Shown in pieces: positions 34,277 to 43,889 of a stretch of 64,000 nt of DNA. The translations under genes and the position numbers were made by a program. A model generated the notes under the pieces. The model was not told the DNA's origin, made no database searches, and saw nothing but the letters and a program-made list of their open reading frames with translations. The DNA comes from Rhodoferax sp. GTDB lineage: Bacteria; Pseudomonadota; Gammaproteobacteria; Burkholderiales; Burkholderiaceae_C. Position 1 is the stretch's first letter; every line of letters starts with the position of its first letter. The stretch lies in NCBI GenBank assembly GCA_024235935.1, contig JACKLL010000009.1:62001-126000 (forward strand), written 5' to 3'.

Positions 34277-34462
34277 TGGCACAGCTTCACTTTGCGGATC
34301 GCAGCCGCCCGCGCGGCGAGCGCCACGGCGGCGACAGGACCTGGCTGGCACGCGGCAGTCCCCACCTCCGATGGCGATGTCCCAGGCCGCCTGACCCGGG
34401 AGGCGGGCGGCAAACGATTCAGACGACAGATCAAGGCAACTGCAACATTTTTGGAGAACAAC

Positions 34463-35699
34463 ATGAGTATTGAAATGATTGAAGAACAGACGTTCAACAT
34501 GGGCACGCAGATCAAGGTGATCGGTGTCGGTGGCGGCGGCGGCAACGCGGTCGAGCACATGATCGCCTGCGACGTGGGCGGCGTCGAGTTCATCTGCGCC
34601 AACACGGACGCGCAGGCGCTGAGCCGCAGCGCCGCGCACAAGACCATTCAGCTCGGCGTCACCGGCCTGGGCGCCGGCAGCAAGCCGGACAAGGGCCGCG
34701 ACGCAGCCGAGCAGGCGGTGGAAGAGATTCGCGCATCGATCGAAGGCGCCCACATGTTGTTCATCACCGCCGGCATGGGCGGCGGCACCGGGACCGGCGC
34801 TGCGCCGGTGATCGCCCGCGTCGCCCGCGAGATGGGCATCCTGACCGTGGGTGTGGTCACCAAGCCTTTCGACTTCGAAGGCGGCCGCCGCATGCTGATT
34901 GCAGACAGCGGCCTGTCCGAGCTCGAGGTCAACGTCGATTCGCTGATCGTCGTTCTCAACGAGAAGCTCGAGGAATGCTGGGCGACGACATCACGCAGGA
35001 CGAGGCCTTTGCCCACGCCAACGACGTGCTCAAGAACGCCGTCGGCGGCATCGCCGAGATCATCAACGTGCCGGCCCTGCGAACGTCGACTTCGAGGACG
35101 TGCGCACTGTGATGGGCGAGCCTGGCAAGGCGATGATGGGCACGGCCACGGCCGGCGGCCCGGACTGCGCCTGCATCGCAGCCGAGCAGGCCGTCGCCTG
35201 CCCGCTGCTCGAAGGCGTGGACCTGTCCGGCGCCAAGGGCGTGCTGGTGCTGATCACCGCGTCCAAGGGCTCGCTGAAGCTGTCCGAGTCCAAGCTGGCG
35301 ATGAACACCATCCGCGCGTTTGCGTCGCCAGACGCGCTGGTGATCTACGGTACCGCCTACGACGACAGCCTGGGTGACCAGATCCGCGTGACCGTCGTGG
35401 CCACCGGCCTGTCACGCCAGGGCCAGCGCCGCACGGCGCCCCCGCTGCAGGTGCTGCGCACGGGTACCGACAACGTTCCGTTCCAGATCCCGACCCTCAC
35501 CAACCAGGTCACTGGAAGCGCCACCACGGCCGGTGTTGCGCAAGCCGGCAACGGCATGGCACAGACCGACTACGGCAGCCTGGGCACGCCGGCCGTCTGG
35601 CGCGGCCGGGGCGCGGCAGCGGCCAAGGTCGACGCCTTGTCCAGCGGCGGCATGGACGACTACGAGATCCCGGCGTTTCTGCGCAAGCAGGCGGATTAA
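34463..35699 (+). pseudogene. ftsZ: Cell division protein FtsZ, frameshifted as sequenced
   Basis: The tubulin-like GTPase that forms the Z ring. The ATG at 34463 has GGAG six bases upstream. The first frame gives MSIEMIEEQTFNMGTQIKVI, the GTP motif GGGTGTGAAPV and VVLNEKLEE; a one-base deletion after 34975 then shifts the frame, and a second near 35072-35081 shifts it again. The rest (NVDFEDVRTVMGEPGKAMMG through the C-terminal DYEIPAFLRKQAD peptide that binds FtsA) continues in a third frame. The net change of two bases leaves no full-length product. As ftsZ is essential, a sequencing or assembly error is more likely than a true pseudogene. Confidence 0.85.
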
Positions 35700-35732
35700 G
35701 CCCTGCCGACGATCGGTTCGTCACAGCCTTCC

Positions 35733-35738
35733 TACAAT
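35733..35738 (+). promoter_or_regulatory. Predicted -10 box of lpxC
   Basis: TACAAT ends six bases before the lpxC ATG at 35745, so transcription from it would give an almost leaderless message. No clear -35 hexamer is present. Confidence 0.4.
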
Positions 35739-35744
35739 CAGGGG

Positions 35745-36668
35745 ATGCTGCGCCAACGAACCCTGAAATCCCAGACCCGCGCCATCGGCGTGGGTCTGCA
35801 CAGCGGACAGAGGGTGGAGCTGACGCTGCGCCCGGCGCCACCGGACACCGGCATCGTGTTCCGGCGCGTCGACCTGCCGGTTCCGGTCGAGATTCCGATG
35901 TCGGCCGCCTCGGTGTCCGACACCCGGATGGCGACCACCGCATCGAATGGGTCGGCCAAGGTGGCCACGGTCGAGCACCTGATGTCGGCCTGTGCCGGCC
36001 TGGGCATCGACAACCTGATCATCGACATCACGGCCGAGGAAGTGCCCATCCTGGATGGTTCGGCCGCGTCGTTTCTGTTCCTGCTGCAAAACGCCGGCGT
36101 GGTCTGGCAAAACGCCGCGCGCCAGTTCATTCGCGTGACCCAGCCGGTGGAGATCCGCGACGGCGAAGGCGCCCAGGTCCGTTGGGCCCGGCTGGAGCCC
36201 TACCATGGCTACCGCCTGAGTTTCGAGATCGTGTTCGACCATCCCGCGGTCGACTCGACGGGGCAGCGCGTCAGCTTCGACATGGGCACCGGGTCCTATT
36301 CGCGTGACATCGCGCGGGCCCGCACCTTCGGCTTCACGCGCGATGTCGAGACCATGCGCGTGAACGGGCTTGCACTCGGCGGTGGGCTGGACAACGCCAT
36401 CGTCATGGACGACTACAAGATCCTCAATGCCGAGGGCCTGCGCTATGACGACGAGTTCGCCAAGCACAAGATCCTGGATGCGATCGGCGACATGTACATG
36501 CTGGGCAAGCCGCTGCTGGCCAGCTACACCGCGTTTCGCTCCGGCCACGAGCTGAACAACCGGCTGGCGCGGGCACTGATGGCGCAGCCCCAGTGCTGGG
36601 AGATCGCAACCTTTGAGGATGAGGCCATGGCGCCGCCAGGGTTTGCGCAGCTGGCCCCTGCCTGGTAG
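35745..36668 (+). CDS. lpxC: UDP-3-O-acyl-N-acetylglucosamine deacetylase LpxC
   Basis: The zinc enzyme for the committed step of lipid A synthesis. The protein is 307 residues. Zinc ligands are His in ATVEHLMSA and His/Asp in KHKILDAIGD; the general-acid His is in SGHELNN. GVGLHSGQRVEL at the N terminus and LDGSAASFLFLL are typical. It follows ftsZ, as in many proteobacteria. Confidence 0.96.
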   Translation: MLRQRTLKSQTRAIGVGLHSGQRVELTLRPAPPDTGIVFRRVDLPVPVEIPMSAASVSDTRMATTASNGSAKVATVEHLMSACAGLGIDNLIIDITAEEVPILDGSAASFLFLLQNAGVVWQNAARQFIRVTQPVEIRDGEGAQVRWARLEPYHGYRLSFEIVFDHPAVDSTGQRVSFDMGTGSYSRDIARARTFGFTRDVETMRVNGLALGGGLDNAIVMDDYKILNAEGLRYDDEFAKHKILDAIGDMYMLGKPLLASYTAFRSGHELNNRLARALMAQPQCWEIATFEDEAMAPPGFAQLAPAW

Positions 36669-36697
36669 CCAGCCCAGATCGCGCTTCACGCTTCGAC

Positions 36698-36877
36698 ATG
36701 CTCTTCTTCCGCTGGCTGATCCCCGTCCTGTTCGTTGTGGCCGGCGTGTTGTTCGCCGCCTTCATGTTCACGGGCAACCCGCGCTACAAGCGGCTCGGGA
36801 TGCGGGTGCTGGTGGGTTCTCTGTTGGCCGCGTTCGGATTCTTTGCGGTGCTGATCGCCATCAACCTGTCGCAATAG
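36698..36877 (+). CDS. Small two-helix membrane protein (59 residues)
   Basis: An ORF too short for most ORF callers: MLFFRWLIPVLFVVAGVLFA begins a first membrane helix; a loop with GNPRYKRLG follows, then a second hydrophobic helix to the C terminus. The positive-charged loop predicts an N-out/C-out or hairpin topology with a cytoplasmic loop. It lies 29 bases after lpxC on the same strand. Function unknown. Confidence 0.6.
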   Translation: MLFFRWLIPVLFVVAGVLFAAFMFTGNPRYKRLGMRVLVGSLLAAFGFFAVLIAINLSQ

Positions 36878-37047
36878 CGAACGGCCTGCCTGCCTTGCGG
36901 CCCTGGCAGGGGCAGGGCTTAATCTCGGGCTTTTGCGACAAAGGTCTGCCCCAGGCGCACAATGGGGCTGGTCCGCCATTGTCGGCTGGATGCCGTGAGT
37001 GCCGCACGTTTCCGGTTGCATCCCGCCAACGTACGGAAAACCCCACC

Positions 37048-37926
37048 ATGGTCCGACTCCAGTTCTCGATCGAGCTCGCCTACGACATCGACGCGCCAGG
37101 CTGCGATTTCATCTTCAGCATCCATGCCGCGCAGACGGCCCACCAGCGCGTGGTGTCCGAATCCCTGCAGCTGAGCCAGCCCCTGCAGCAGTCGCTGTAC
37201 ACCGACCCGGTGACCCACACCCGCTACCTGCGACTCCTGGCCATGCAGGGACCACTGACCGTGCGCTACGACGCCACGGTGGACCTGGACCACTACCAGG
37301 CCCAGCCCGAACAGATCGGCGAGGTCGCCGTGGCCGACCTGCCGGGTTCGGTGCTGCCCTACCTCTATCCCAGCCGCTACTGCCAGTCCGACCGCCTGCT
37401 GCGTTTCGCATTCAACGAATTCGGCCACCTGTGGCATGGCTACAGCCGCGTCCAGGCCATTCGCGACTGGGTCATCAATCGTGTCAAGTTCCGCTCCAAC
37501 TCGTCGGACGTCAACACCTCGGCGATCGACACACTGGTCGAGGGGACCGGGGTGTGCCGCGACTTCGCCCATCTGATGATCGCCCTGTGCCGCGCACTGA
37601 ACATACCGGCGCGTTTTGCCACCGGCATCGACTATGGCGCGGACCCGGCGCTGGGCCCGACCGATTTCCATGCCTATGTCGAGGTGTTCCTGGGCGACCG
37701 CTGGTACATCTTCGACGCGTCCGGGGTCGCGATCCCGATGGGATTCGTGCGTTTCGGCACCGGCCGCGATGCGGCGGACTCGGCGTTCGCGACGCTGTTC
37801 GGCGGCGTGCGCGGCAGTGCCCCGGTGATCCAGATCCAGCCCATCGCCAACGCACAGGGCATCGTGGTCATGCCGCAGCACGTGCCGTTCGCGCTGTCCA
37901 CCGACAGCCAGCAGGCCTGGCAGTAA
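37048..37926 (+). CDS. Transglutaminase-like (cysteine peptidase fold) protein
   Basis: A 292-residue protein with the transglutaminase core catalytic triad: Cys in GTGVCRDFAHLMIAL, His in TDFHAYVEVFLGD and Asp in YIFDASG. The N-terminal ~120 residues are a beta-rich domain often found with this family. The ATG at 37048 was chosen because the upstream ORF extension overlaps lpxC and the small membrane gene. Bacterial members are probably peptidases or amidases; the substrate is unknown. Confidence 0.85.
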   Translation: MVRLQFSIELAYDIDAPGCDFIFSIHAAQTAHQRVVSESLQLSQPLQQSLYTDPVTHTRYLRLLAMQGPLTVRYDATVDLDHYQAQPEQIGEVAVADLPGSVLPYLYPSRYCQSDRLLRFAFNEFGHLWHGYSRVQAIRDWVINRVKFRSNSSDVNTSAIDTLVEGTGVCRDFAHLMIALCRALNIPARFATGIDYGADPALGPTDFHAYVEVFLGDRWYIFDASGVAIPMGFVRFGTGRDAADSAFATLFGGVRGSAPVIQIQPIANAQGIVVMPQHVPFALSTDSQQAWQ

Positions 37927-37947
37927 CACGGCGCGCGCGCCCGGCCA

Positions 37948-38472
37948 TCAGCCTTTGGCGCGGTCGTAGGCGGCGGCAGCGAGGGCGCGCAGGTGGTGGA
38001 CCTTGCCCGCATGGGCATGCGTGATCGCCATCCCCAGCGCGTCGGCCGCATCGGTGCCGGGCAGCCCCGGCAGGTCGAGCAGTCGGCGCACCATCTCCTG
38101 GACCTGGCTCTTTTGCGCCCGACCGTAGCCCACGACGGCCTGCTTCATCTGCAAGGCCGTGTATTCGGCCACCGGCAGGTCGCGCGAGACCAGTGCCGTG
38201 ATGCAGGCACCCCGGGCCTGCCCCAGCAACAAGGTGGACTGGGGATTCACGTTGACGAACACGATCTCGACGCAGGCGCAATCGGCCTGGTAACGCTGCG
38301 CCACCTCGCACACACCATCAAACAGCAGCTTCAGCCGTCCCGGCAAGGCGTTGTGCGCCAGGCCCAGCGTGCTGATGGTGCCACTGGCAACATAGGACAG
38401 CACCGAACCCTGCACGTCGATGACGCCAAAGCCGGTGGTGCGCAGGCCGGGATCGATACCGAGGATTCGCAT
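37948..38472 (-). CDS. ruvC: Holliday junction endonuclease RuvC
   Basis: Resolves Holliday junctions with RuvAB. The protein is 174 residues starting MRILGIDPGLRTTGFGVID. Catalytic acids are Asp in GIDPG, Glu in CVEIVFVNVN and two Asp in GTDAADALG. It is the last gene of a seven-gene minus-strand run and lies 13 bases after the cdsA-like gene. Confidence 0.95.
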   Translation of the reverse strand: MRILGIDPGLRTTGFGVIDVQGSVLSYVASGTISTLGLAHNALPGRLKLLFDGVCEVAQRYQADCACVEIVFVNVNPQSTLLLGQARGACITALVSRDLPVAEYTALQMKQAVVGYGRAQKSQVQEMVRRLLDLPGLPGTDAADALGMAITHAHAGKVHHLRALAAAAYDRAKG

Positions 38473-38485
38473 GGGCGGGGCGCGG

Positions 38486-39475
38486 CTAAAGGTTGAAATA
38501 CCAGCGCACCGAATGGAAGAACACCGGCGCGGCGAAACACAGGGCGTCGACCCGGTCGAGCAGCCCACCGGCACCGGTCACGCCTTCGCCCTGCTTGCCC
38601 CAGTTCGGAATGCCGCGGTCCCGCTTGATGGCCTTCATCACCAGGTGCCCCAGCGAGCCCGCAGCGCTGGCGATCAGGGCCATGGCCAGCGCCTGCCCTG
38701 GCTTGAACGGCGTGATGCCGGCCAGCAGGCCGCCCAGCAGCGCCGCAGCACCGACACCGATGCCCCAGCTCATCCAGTTGAAACTGCCACTGATGGCGGC
38801 GGCCGTCGGTGCGCGGCGCAAGCGTCGCGCCGCCAGGTGCTGAACCAGCATGCAGGTCTGCACCACCAGCGCCAGGAACAGCACCAGGAAGGCCCCGCGG
38901 TCGACATAGCGCGGGAACTCCAGCAGCAACAGCGCCGGCACATGGCTCATGCCATAGATGCAGACCATGATGCCCCATTGCAGCTTGGCATTGCGCTCGA
39001 GGAAACGCTGCGGATCGTTGGCCAGCGCACTGACCACCGGGATGGCCAGGAACACATAGACCGGGATGAACACGGTGAACAGGTCGAAATGCCGGGTGCC
39101 GACCAGCGTGTACTGGACCGGAAGAATCACGAAGAACGCCAGCACCAGGCTGCGGTGGTCGCCACGGCGGGTCGGCGACAGCGTCATGAACTCGCGCAGG
39201 GCAAAGAACGAGACCAGCCCGAACAGCACGATCGCGCCCACATCGCCGGACAACCAGCCGACCCAGAACACGATCACCATGCCCCAGCTGCTGCGCAGCA
39301 GCCGGTTCGCATGGGCCAGCGACTGCTGGCGCGCCTCGCCGGCCGCATCGTCCCCGTGCTCGCGCAGTGACAGCACCAGCAGCACGGCGCTGGCCAGGAA
39401 CAGGCAGCCGAACACGAAGAAGAACATCGCACCGACCTGCTCGGTGGCCGTGAGACTGCTCAAATAACGGTTCAT
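38486..39475 (-). CDS. Phosphatidate cytidylyltransferase family protein (CdsA-like)
   Basis: A 329-residue membrane protein with about eight hydrophobic segments. The C-terminal signature (SAAGSLGHLVMKAIKRDRGI ... GKQGEGVTGAGGLLDRVDAL) is that of CDP-diglyceride synthases (CTP + phosphatidate to CDP-diacylglycerol). The ATG at 39475 is preferred over a GTG at 39502. The gene lies next to an acyltransferase gene, a pairing also seen for the E. coli YnbB-type paralogue, so it may be a second copy, not the essential CdsA. Confidence 0.8.
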   Translation of the reverse strand: MNRYLSSLTATEQVGAMFFFVFGCLFLASAVLLVLSLREHGDDAAGEARQQSLAHANRLLRSSWGMVIVFWVGWLSGDVGAIVLFGLVSFFALREFMTLSPTRRGDHRSLVLAFFVILPVQYTLVGTRHFDLFTVFIPVYVFLAIPVVSALANDPQRFLERNAKLQWGIMVCIYGMSHVPALLLLEFPRYVDRGAFLVLFLALVVQTCMLVQHLAARRLRRAPTAAAISGSFNWMSWGIGVGAAALLGGLLAGITPFKPGQALAMALIASAAGSLGHLVMKAIKRDRGIPNWGKQGEGVTGAGGLLDRVDALCFAAPVFFHSVRWYFNL

Positions 39476-39517
39476 GGCCGCGCGTCCGGCAAGCCCAGGC
39501 ACCGCGCGGGCAAGGCA

Positions 39518-40129
39518 TCAGACATCGCGCAGATCCACGACGGCTTGCCGTGCGCGTACCAGAAAGTCCTTGCGGTCCTCGCCATCGTGCAGCGCCAGCG
39601 GCACGCCGAAAGTCACCGAACACAGGACAGGCACCGGCACCACCTCGCCCTTGGGCATGACGCGCTGCACGTTGTTGATCCAGGCCGGCACCAGCACCAC
39701 CTGCGGGAACCGCAAGGCCAGGTTGTACAGGCCGGCCTTGAAATCCTGCGGCTCATCGGCATGGCCCCGGGTGCCTTCGGGAAACAGGATGATCGAGTCG
39801 CCGCGCTCGAGCGCGTCGACCAGGGGCTCGAGCGGGTCCTGGTCGGCCGTGCGATCGCGCGACACGTAGATCGCATTGAACACAGCGGTCGTGATCCAGC
39901 TGCGAAACGGGGTGCGTGTCCAGTAGTCGCGTGCGGCGATCGGACGGGTCAGCGTGCGCAGCACCTGCGGCAGCGCGGCCCAGATCAGCAGCAGATCGGC
40001 ATGGCTCTGGTGGTTGGCAAAGTAGATGCGCTGCTCGGCCTTGGGCGGGCAGCCATACCAGCGGGCCTGCGCGCCGGTCAGCAGCCGGATCAGACCGAGC
40101 AGGAACCATCCCATCAACTTGGCACGCAT
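39518..40129 (-). CDS. PlsC-type 1-acyl-glycerol-3-phosphate acyltransferase
   Basis: A 203-residue acyltransferase of the LPLAT/PlsC family. The catalytic HX4D motif is NHQSHADLLL and the substrate motif is FPEGTRGHADE. It probably makes phosphatidate for the CdsA-like enzyme encoded immediately downstream. Membrane association through the N-terminal hydrophobic segment is likely. Confidence 0.87.
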   Translation of the reverse strand: MRAKLMGWFLLGLIRLLTGAQARWYGCPPKAEQRIYFANHQSHADLLLIWAALPQVLRTLTRPIAARDYWTRTPFRSWITTAVFNAIYVSRDRTADQDPLEPLVDALERGDSIILFPEGTRGHADEPQDFKAGLYNLALRFPQVVLVPAWINNVQRVMPKGEVVPVPVLCSVTFGVPLALHDGEDRKDFLVRARQAVVDLRDV

Positions 40130-40162
40130 GGAAGCGATGATACAGAGCGCATCCGGCGCGGA

Positions 40163-40900
40163 TCAGGGCAGCTGGGCGTGGGGCATGCGCTCGACGATGG
40201 TGGCGGCCCGACCCGACAGATAGGCCGACTGCGGCAGCTTCTCGAAATACTTGGGCCGCGGCAACATCACCGCCAGCCGTGCCGCCTCGAAGGCGGTCAG
40301 GCGCGATGCCGGCTTGCGGAAATAGTGTTCGGCCGCCGCCTGCGCGCCAAACACGCCGTTGCCCCATTCGACATTGTTGAGGTAGATCTCGAGGATGCGC
40401 TGCTTGTCGAGCAGCAGTTCGAGCAACAGCGTCAACACCAGCTCCTGCCCCTTGCGCAGCAAGGTGCGCTCACCGGACAGAAACAGATTCTTGGCCAGTT
40501 GCTGGGTGATGGTGGAGCCGCCGATCACCTTGGGCGCGCGCGCGTTCTTCGCGCCGCGTGCCGCGGCGGCCCGCCGCTGCGCCAGTTCCTCGGCGCGGCT
40601 GTTGCGTGCCCAGGCCTTCTCGATCGCATCCCAGTCCACGCCATCGTGGTCGACGTAGCCGTCGTCTTCGGATGCGATGACCGCTCGCTTGAGCTGGTCG
40701 GATATCTGCGCGTACGGCACCCACTGCTGGCGCCAGGGCAAGGCACCGGTGGCATGGGCGATGCGCCAGGCCTCGGAGCGCTGGAAGCTCGTCGACTGCG
40801 GATCGATCACGACCATGGTGGCGATCCGCGCCACGAAGAACAGCTGCAGCAGCAAGCCTGCCAGAACCACCAGACCCAGCCAGCGCCAGAAGGCCCTCAT
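40163..40900 (-). CDS. mtgA: Monofunctional peptidoglycan glycosyltransferase MtgA
   Basis: A GT51 enzyme that polymerises lipid II. The protein is 245 residues: one N-terminal membrane segment (residues ~8-27), then AVIASEDDGYVDHDGVDWDA with the catalytic Glu, GGSTITQQLAKNLFLS, LLLDKQRILEIYLNNVEWGN and EAARLAVMLPRP. Its ATG overlaps the tonB stop. Confidence 0.94.
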   Translation of the reverse strand: MRAFWRWLGLVVLAGLLLQLFFVARIATMVVIDPQSTSFQRSEAWRIAHATGALPWRQQWVPYAQISDQLKRAVIASEDDGYVDHDGVDWDAIEKAWARNSRAEELAQRRAAAARGAKNARAPKVIGGSTITQQLAKNLFLSGERTLLRKGQELVLTLLLELLLDKQRILEIYLNNVEWGNGVFGAQAAAEHYFRKPASRLTAFEAARLAVMLPRPKYFEKLPQSAYLSGRAATIVERMPHAQLP

Positions 40901-41757
40901 TTCCCGCTGACCTTGGCTTCGAGCATTTCGTCGCGCGTGAACTTGAAGCGGGACACCAGCACCAGCTGATCGAAGCTGCGCCGCATCTCGTCGCTGAAGC
41001 TGCCGAACGGACCGGAGGAGCGCGCGATCATCTCGGCCCGGCGGTCCAGCAGGGGAATGCCGGAGCTGTCCACCACCTCGGTCGCCAGCACCTGGCCGTC
41101 ATGGTTGACGGTGATCAGCATCGTCAGCTCGCCGTAGAGCTTCTTGCCGCCGGCGGTCGGGAAATTGGTCGTCCCCATGTCCTCGATCAGCCGGCGCATG
41201 GTGTCGTAGTACACCGCATAGGGCACCTCGCGCGTGGCCGGGCTCACGTAGCGCTTCTTGGGTCGCGCGTTCTCCTCCTGGATGCGCCGTTCGATCTCGG
41301 CCAGCAGCTTGATCAGGCGACGGCGCTTTTCCTCACGCGTGACCTGTTCGGGCGAGGTCGCCGGGCTGTTCAGTTCGGGCGGGCGCAAGGCTGCGAGCTG
41401 GGTGCGCACCTGGGCCAGCATGACCTGCTGCTGCTCGAGCAGCGTCTGGGTGCTGCTGCGGTTCTGCTCTTCGAGTGAGTCGCCGACCGACACCAGGGCC
41501 GATGCCGGCAGCGGTGTGGTCGCCCGTCCCTTGTCAAGTTCGCCACCGCCACCCATGCTGGCCTGTGCCAGCGCCTGGGCCTTCTCCGGCTTGTCCTGGG
41601 TCCGGGCATTGACCAGGATGACCTCCAGCGGCGTGTCCTCGAACACCCGGTTGAAACGCTCCGGATCGACAAAGCGCACCGTCAGCAATGCCGCATGGAC
41701 GACGAGCGAAAAGCCCAACGCCAGTTGCAGGGTGGTGAATGTACGCAGCAGTTTCAC
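40897..41757 (-). CDS. tonB: TonB-like energy transducer protein
   Basis: A 286-residue protein with an N-terminal membrane anchor (LQLALGFSLVVHAALLTVRF), a Pro-poor but Gln/Arg-rich periplasmic linker with a predicted coiled coil, and a C-terminal TonB-type domain (KLYGELTMLITVNHDGQVLA ... SSGIPLLDRRAEMIARSSGP). No exbB/exbD genes are nearby. It starts with GTG overlapping the RNB-gene stop and overlaps mtgA by four bases. Confidence 0.82.
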   Translation of the reverse strand: MKLLRTFTTLQLALGFSLVVHAALLTVRFVDPERFNRVFEDTPLEVILVNARTQDKPEKAQALAQASMGGGGELDKGRATTPLPASALVSVGDSLEEQNRSSTQTLLEQQQVMLAQVRTQLAALRPPELNSPATSPEQVTREEKRRRLIKLLAEIERRIQEENARPKKRYVSPATREVPYAVYYDTMRRLIEDMGTTNFPTAGGKKLYGELTMLITVNHDGQVLATEVVDSSGIPLLDRRAEMIARSSGPFGSFSDEMRRSFDQLVLVSRFKFTRDEMLEAKVSGK

Positions 41758-43820
41758 GAGTCCGGATTATCGCCGCCCTCGGGCTTGGCATCCGTGCCCT
41801 CGCCCATGTCGACGGCAATGGCAATCGGCCCTGCAACCGCATCGTCGTCACCCTCGTCGTCGGAGCCGGCATCGGCGTCAGGGGTCGTCGCATCCAGTCG
41901 CTCGACCACGGTGCCGGAGACGTCCAGCGCAATGGTGTCGATGTCGCCCAGGCGCACCCGCACCCGTGCACCTCGCGGCAGATCGCGCGCACCGGCGACC
42001 ATCAGCACCAGCGGCAGCGATTCGGCCCGCACCATGTTTTCCTTGAACACCGCCGCATCGAGTTCGGTGATCTGGTTCTGCATCAGGTACTGCAAGGTCC
42101 AGAAGCGCTCCATCGCACCCTGGAACGCGCCGTAGGCCGCATAGGCCGCATCGAAGCCGGAAATGATGGAGAACAGCTCGGCGTCCTTGGGCTTGAACGG
42201 CGCCGCCAGTGCGGCAGTTCGCCCGTGGCGCGCGCAGGCAATGATCTGCCACTGGTTGACCAGATCGGTGTAGCGGCGCAGCGGCGATGTGCTCCAGGCG
42301 TAGCTCGGCACGCCGATGCCCGCGTGCGGCAACGCACGGGTGCCCATGCGCACCTTGACGCCGGGCGCCAGGCTGGCCTGGCTGCGGTAGATCCCGGGAA
42401 CACCGAGTTCCGCCATCCAGTTGCCCCAGCTGCTGTTGGCCAGGATCATGGCCTCGGCCACGATCAGGTCCAGTGGCGCACCGCGCTGGCGCACCGATAT
42501 CTGCACCTGCTCATGGCCTTCGGGCTGCGCACCCGCGCCGCCGACCAGGCGGAAGTTGTAGTCGGGCCGGTTGAAGGTCTCCGGCTTGCCTCGCACCTGG
42601 ATGCGCTGGGCCTTGAGATGCTCCGCCACGCGATACAGAAATGCCAGCTGGGCGCGCATGTCCGGCGCCAATGGATCCGTACCTGGCGCATGCTGGAATT
42701 CGGGCTGCTGCAGCCACTGCGTGGTGACGACCTGGTCGAGCTGGTCATGGCGCAGATTGGCGGCAATCGGCACCCGCTCGATCCGGGTCTCGGTTGCGCT
42801 GATCTCCAGCGTCTGCTCGTCCATGGTCACATACAGCGAGACCGCCGGGCAATCGCGGCCTTCGCGCAGGGTATAGGTCTGCACCACGGCATCCGGCAGC
42901 ATCGTGACCTTGAAACCCGGCATGTAGACCGTGGACAGGCGCGCCCGACCCAGCTGGTCGATCGCGTCGCCCGGCTGGATGGCGAGCCCCGGCGCCGCAA
43001 TATGGATGCCCAGAATCACCTTGCCGCTGCCCAGGCCCTGCAGGCTCAGCGCATCGTCGATCTCGGTGGTGGCCGAATCGTCGATGGAGAACGCCCGCAC
43101 CGGCGCCAGCGGCAACTCGTCGCGGATGGCCTCGGCCTGCAGTGCGGGAAAGTCGATGCCCTTGGGGAAATTCTCGAACAGGAACCGGCGCCAGTGGAAC
43201 TGGTAGGCCGAGTCGATCGCACCAGCCTTCTGGAGCAGGTCCAGCGGCGCCAGGTGGGTGGCACGCGAGGCTTCCACCACCGCACGGTACTCCGGCGCAT
43301 TCTTGTCCGGCTTGAACAGGATCTTGTACAGCTGCTCGCGCACCGGCTCCGGACAGCGCCCGGCGCCCAGTTCGACCACCCAATGGTCTATCTGCTGCTG
43401 CACCTGCTTCTTCTTCTCGATCGCGGCCAGCGCCAGCGCCAGCACGTCGGCGGACGCCTTGCGAAAACGTCCCTTGCCGGCACGGCGGAAATAATGCGGC
43501 GCCTCGAACAGGCAGATCAGGGCACCGACCTGCTGTTCCAGCGTGGCCTTGTCGCTGAAGTACTCGCGCGCCAGATCGGCAAAGCCGAACTCCGCGTCTG
43601 GCGCGAACTCCCAGGCCATGTCGAGTTCGATTCCGGCGCAGATCTCGCGCGCCGCGGCCAGCAGCTGCGCCGGCGCCGGCTTCTCGAACGTGACCAGAAT
43701 GTTGGCCGCCTTGACCTTGGCACGCTTTCCGCTGTCGAGCTCCACCTGGGCCGACGCGTCCGACTGTGACAATACCCGACCGGTCAGGAACTTGCCGGCT
43801 TCTTCAAACAATACAAACAT
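41754..43820 (-). CDS. RNB-domain ribonuclease (RNase II/R family)
   Basis: A 688-residue exoribonuclease-like protein from the ATG at 43820. An N-terminal OB-like part is followed by the RNB catalytic domain with RAFSIDDSATTEIDDALSLQ, LGIHIAAPGLAI and the basic motif TSPLRRYTDLVNQWQ; it ends in an acidic tail. The C-terminal S1 domain expected in RNase R is not obvious. It begins a run of ATGA-overlapping genes (RNB, tonB, mtgA). Confidence 0.88.
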   Translation of the reverse strand: MFVLFEEAGKFLTGRVLSQSDASAQVELDSGKRAKVKAANILVTFEKPAPAQLLAAAREICAGIELDMAWEFAPDAEFGFADLAREYFSDKATLEQQVGALICLFEAPHYFRRAGKGRFRKASADVLALALAAIEKKKQVQQQIDHWVVELGAGRCPEPVREQLYKILFKPDKNAPEYRAVVEASRATHLAPLDLLQKAGAIDSAYQFHWRRFLFENFPKGIDFPALQAEAIRDELPLAPVRAFSIDDSATTEIDDALSLQGLGSGKVILGIHIAAPGLAIQPGDAIDQLGRARLSTVYMPGFKVTMLPDAVVQTYTLREGRDCPAVSLYVTMDEQTLEISATETRIERVPIAANLRHDQLDQVVTTQWLQQPEFQHAPGTDPLAPDMRAQLAFLYRVAEHLKAQRIQVRGKPETFNRPDYNFRLVGGAGAQPEGHEQVQISVRQRGAPLDLIVAEAMILANSSWGNWMAELGVPGIYRSQASLAPGVKVRMGTRALPHAGIGVPSYAWSTSPLRRYTDLVNQWQIIACARHGRTAALAAPFKPKDAELFSIISGFDAAYAAYGAFQGAMERFWTLQYLMQNQITELDAAVFKENMVRAESLPLVLMVAGARDLPRGARVRVRLGDIDTIALDVSGTVVERLDATTPDADAGSDDEGDDDAVAGPIAIAVDMGEGTDAKPEGGDNPDS

Positions 43821-43889
43821 GGCCGGTATTGTCCCTGCAAACATCGCAGGGCCTGCCGCGCCAGCCGCGTGACGGAATGCAACAGCGGT

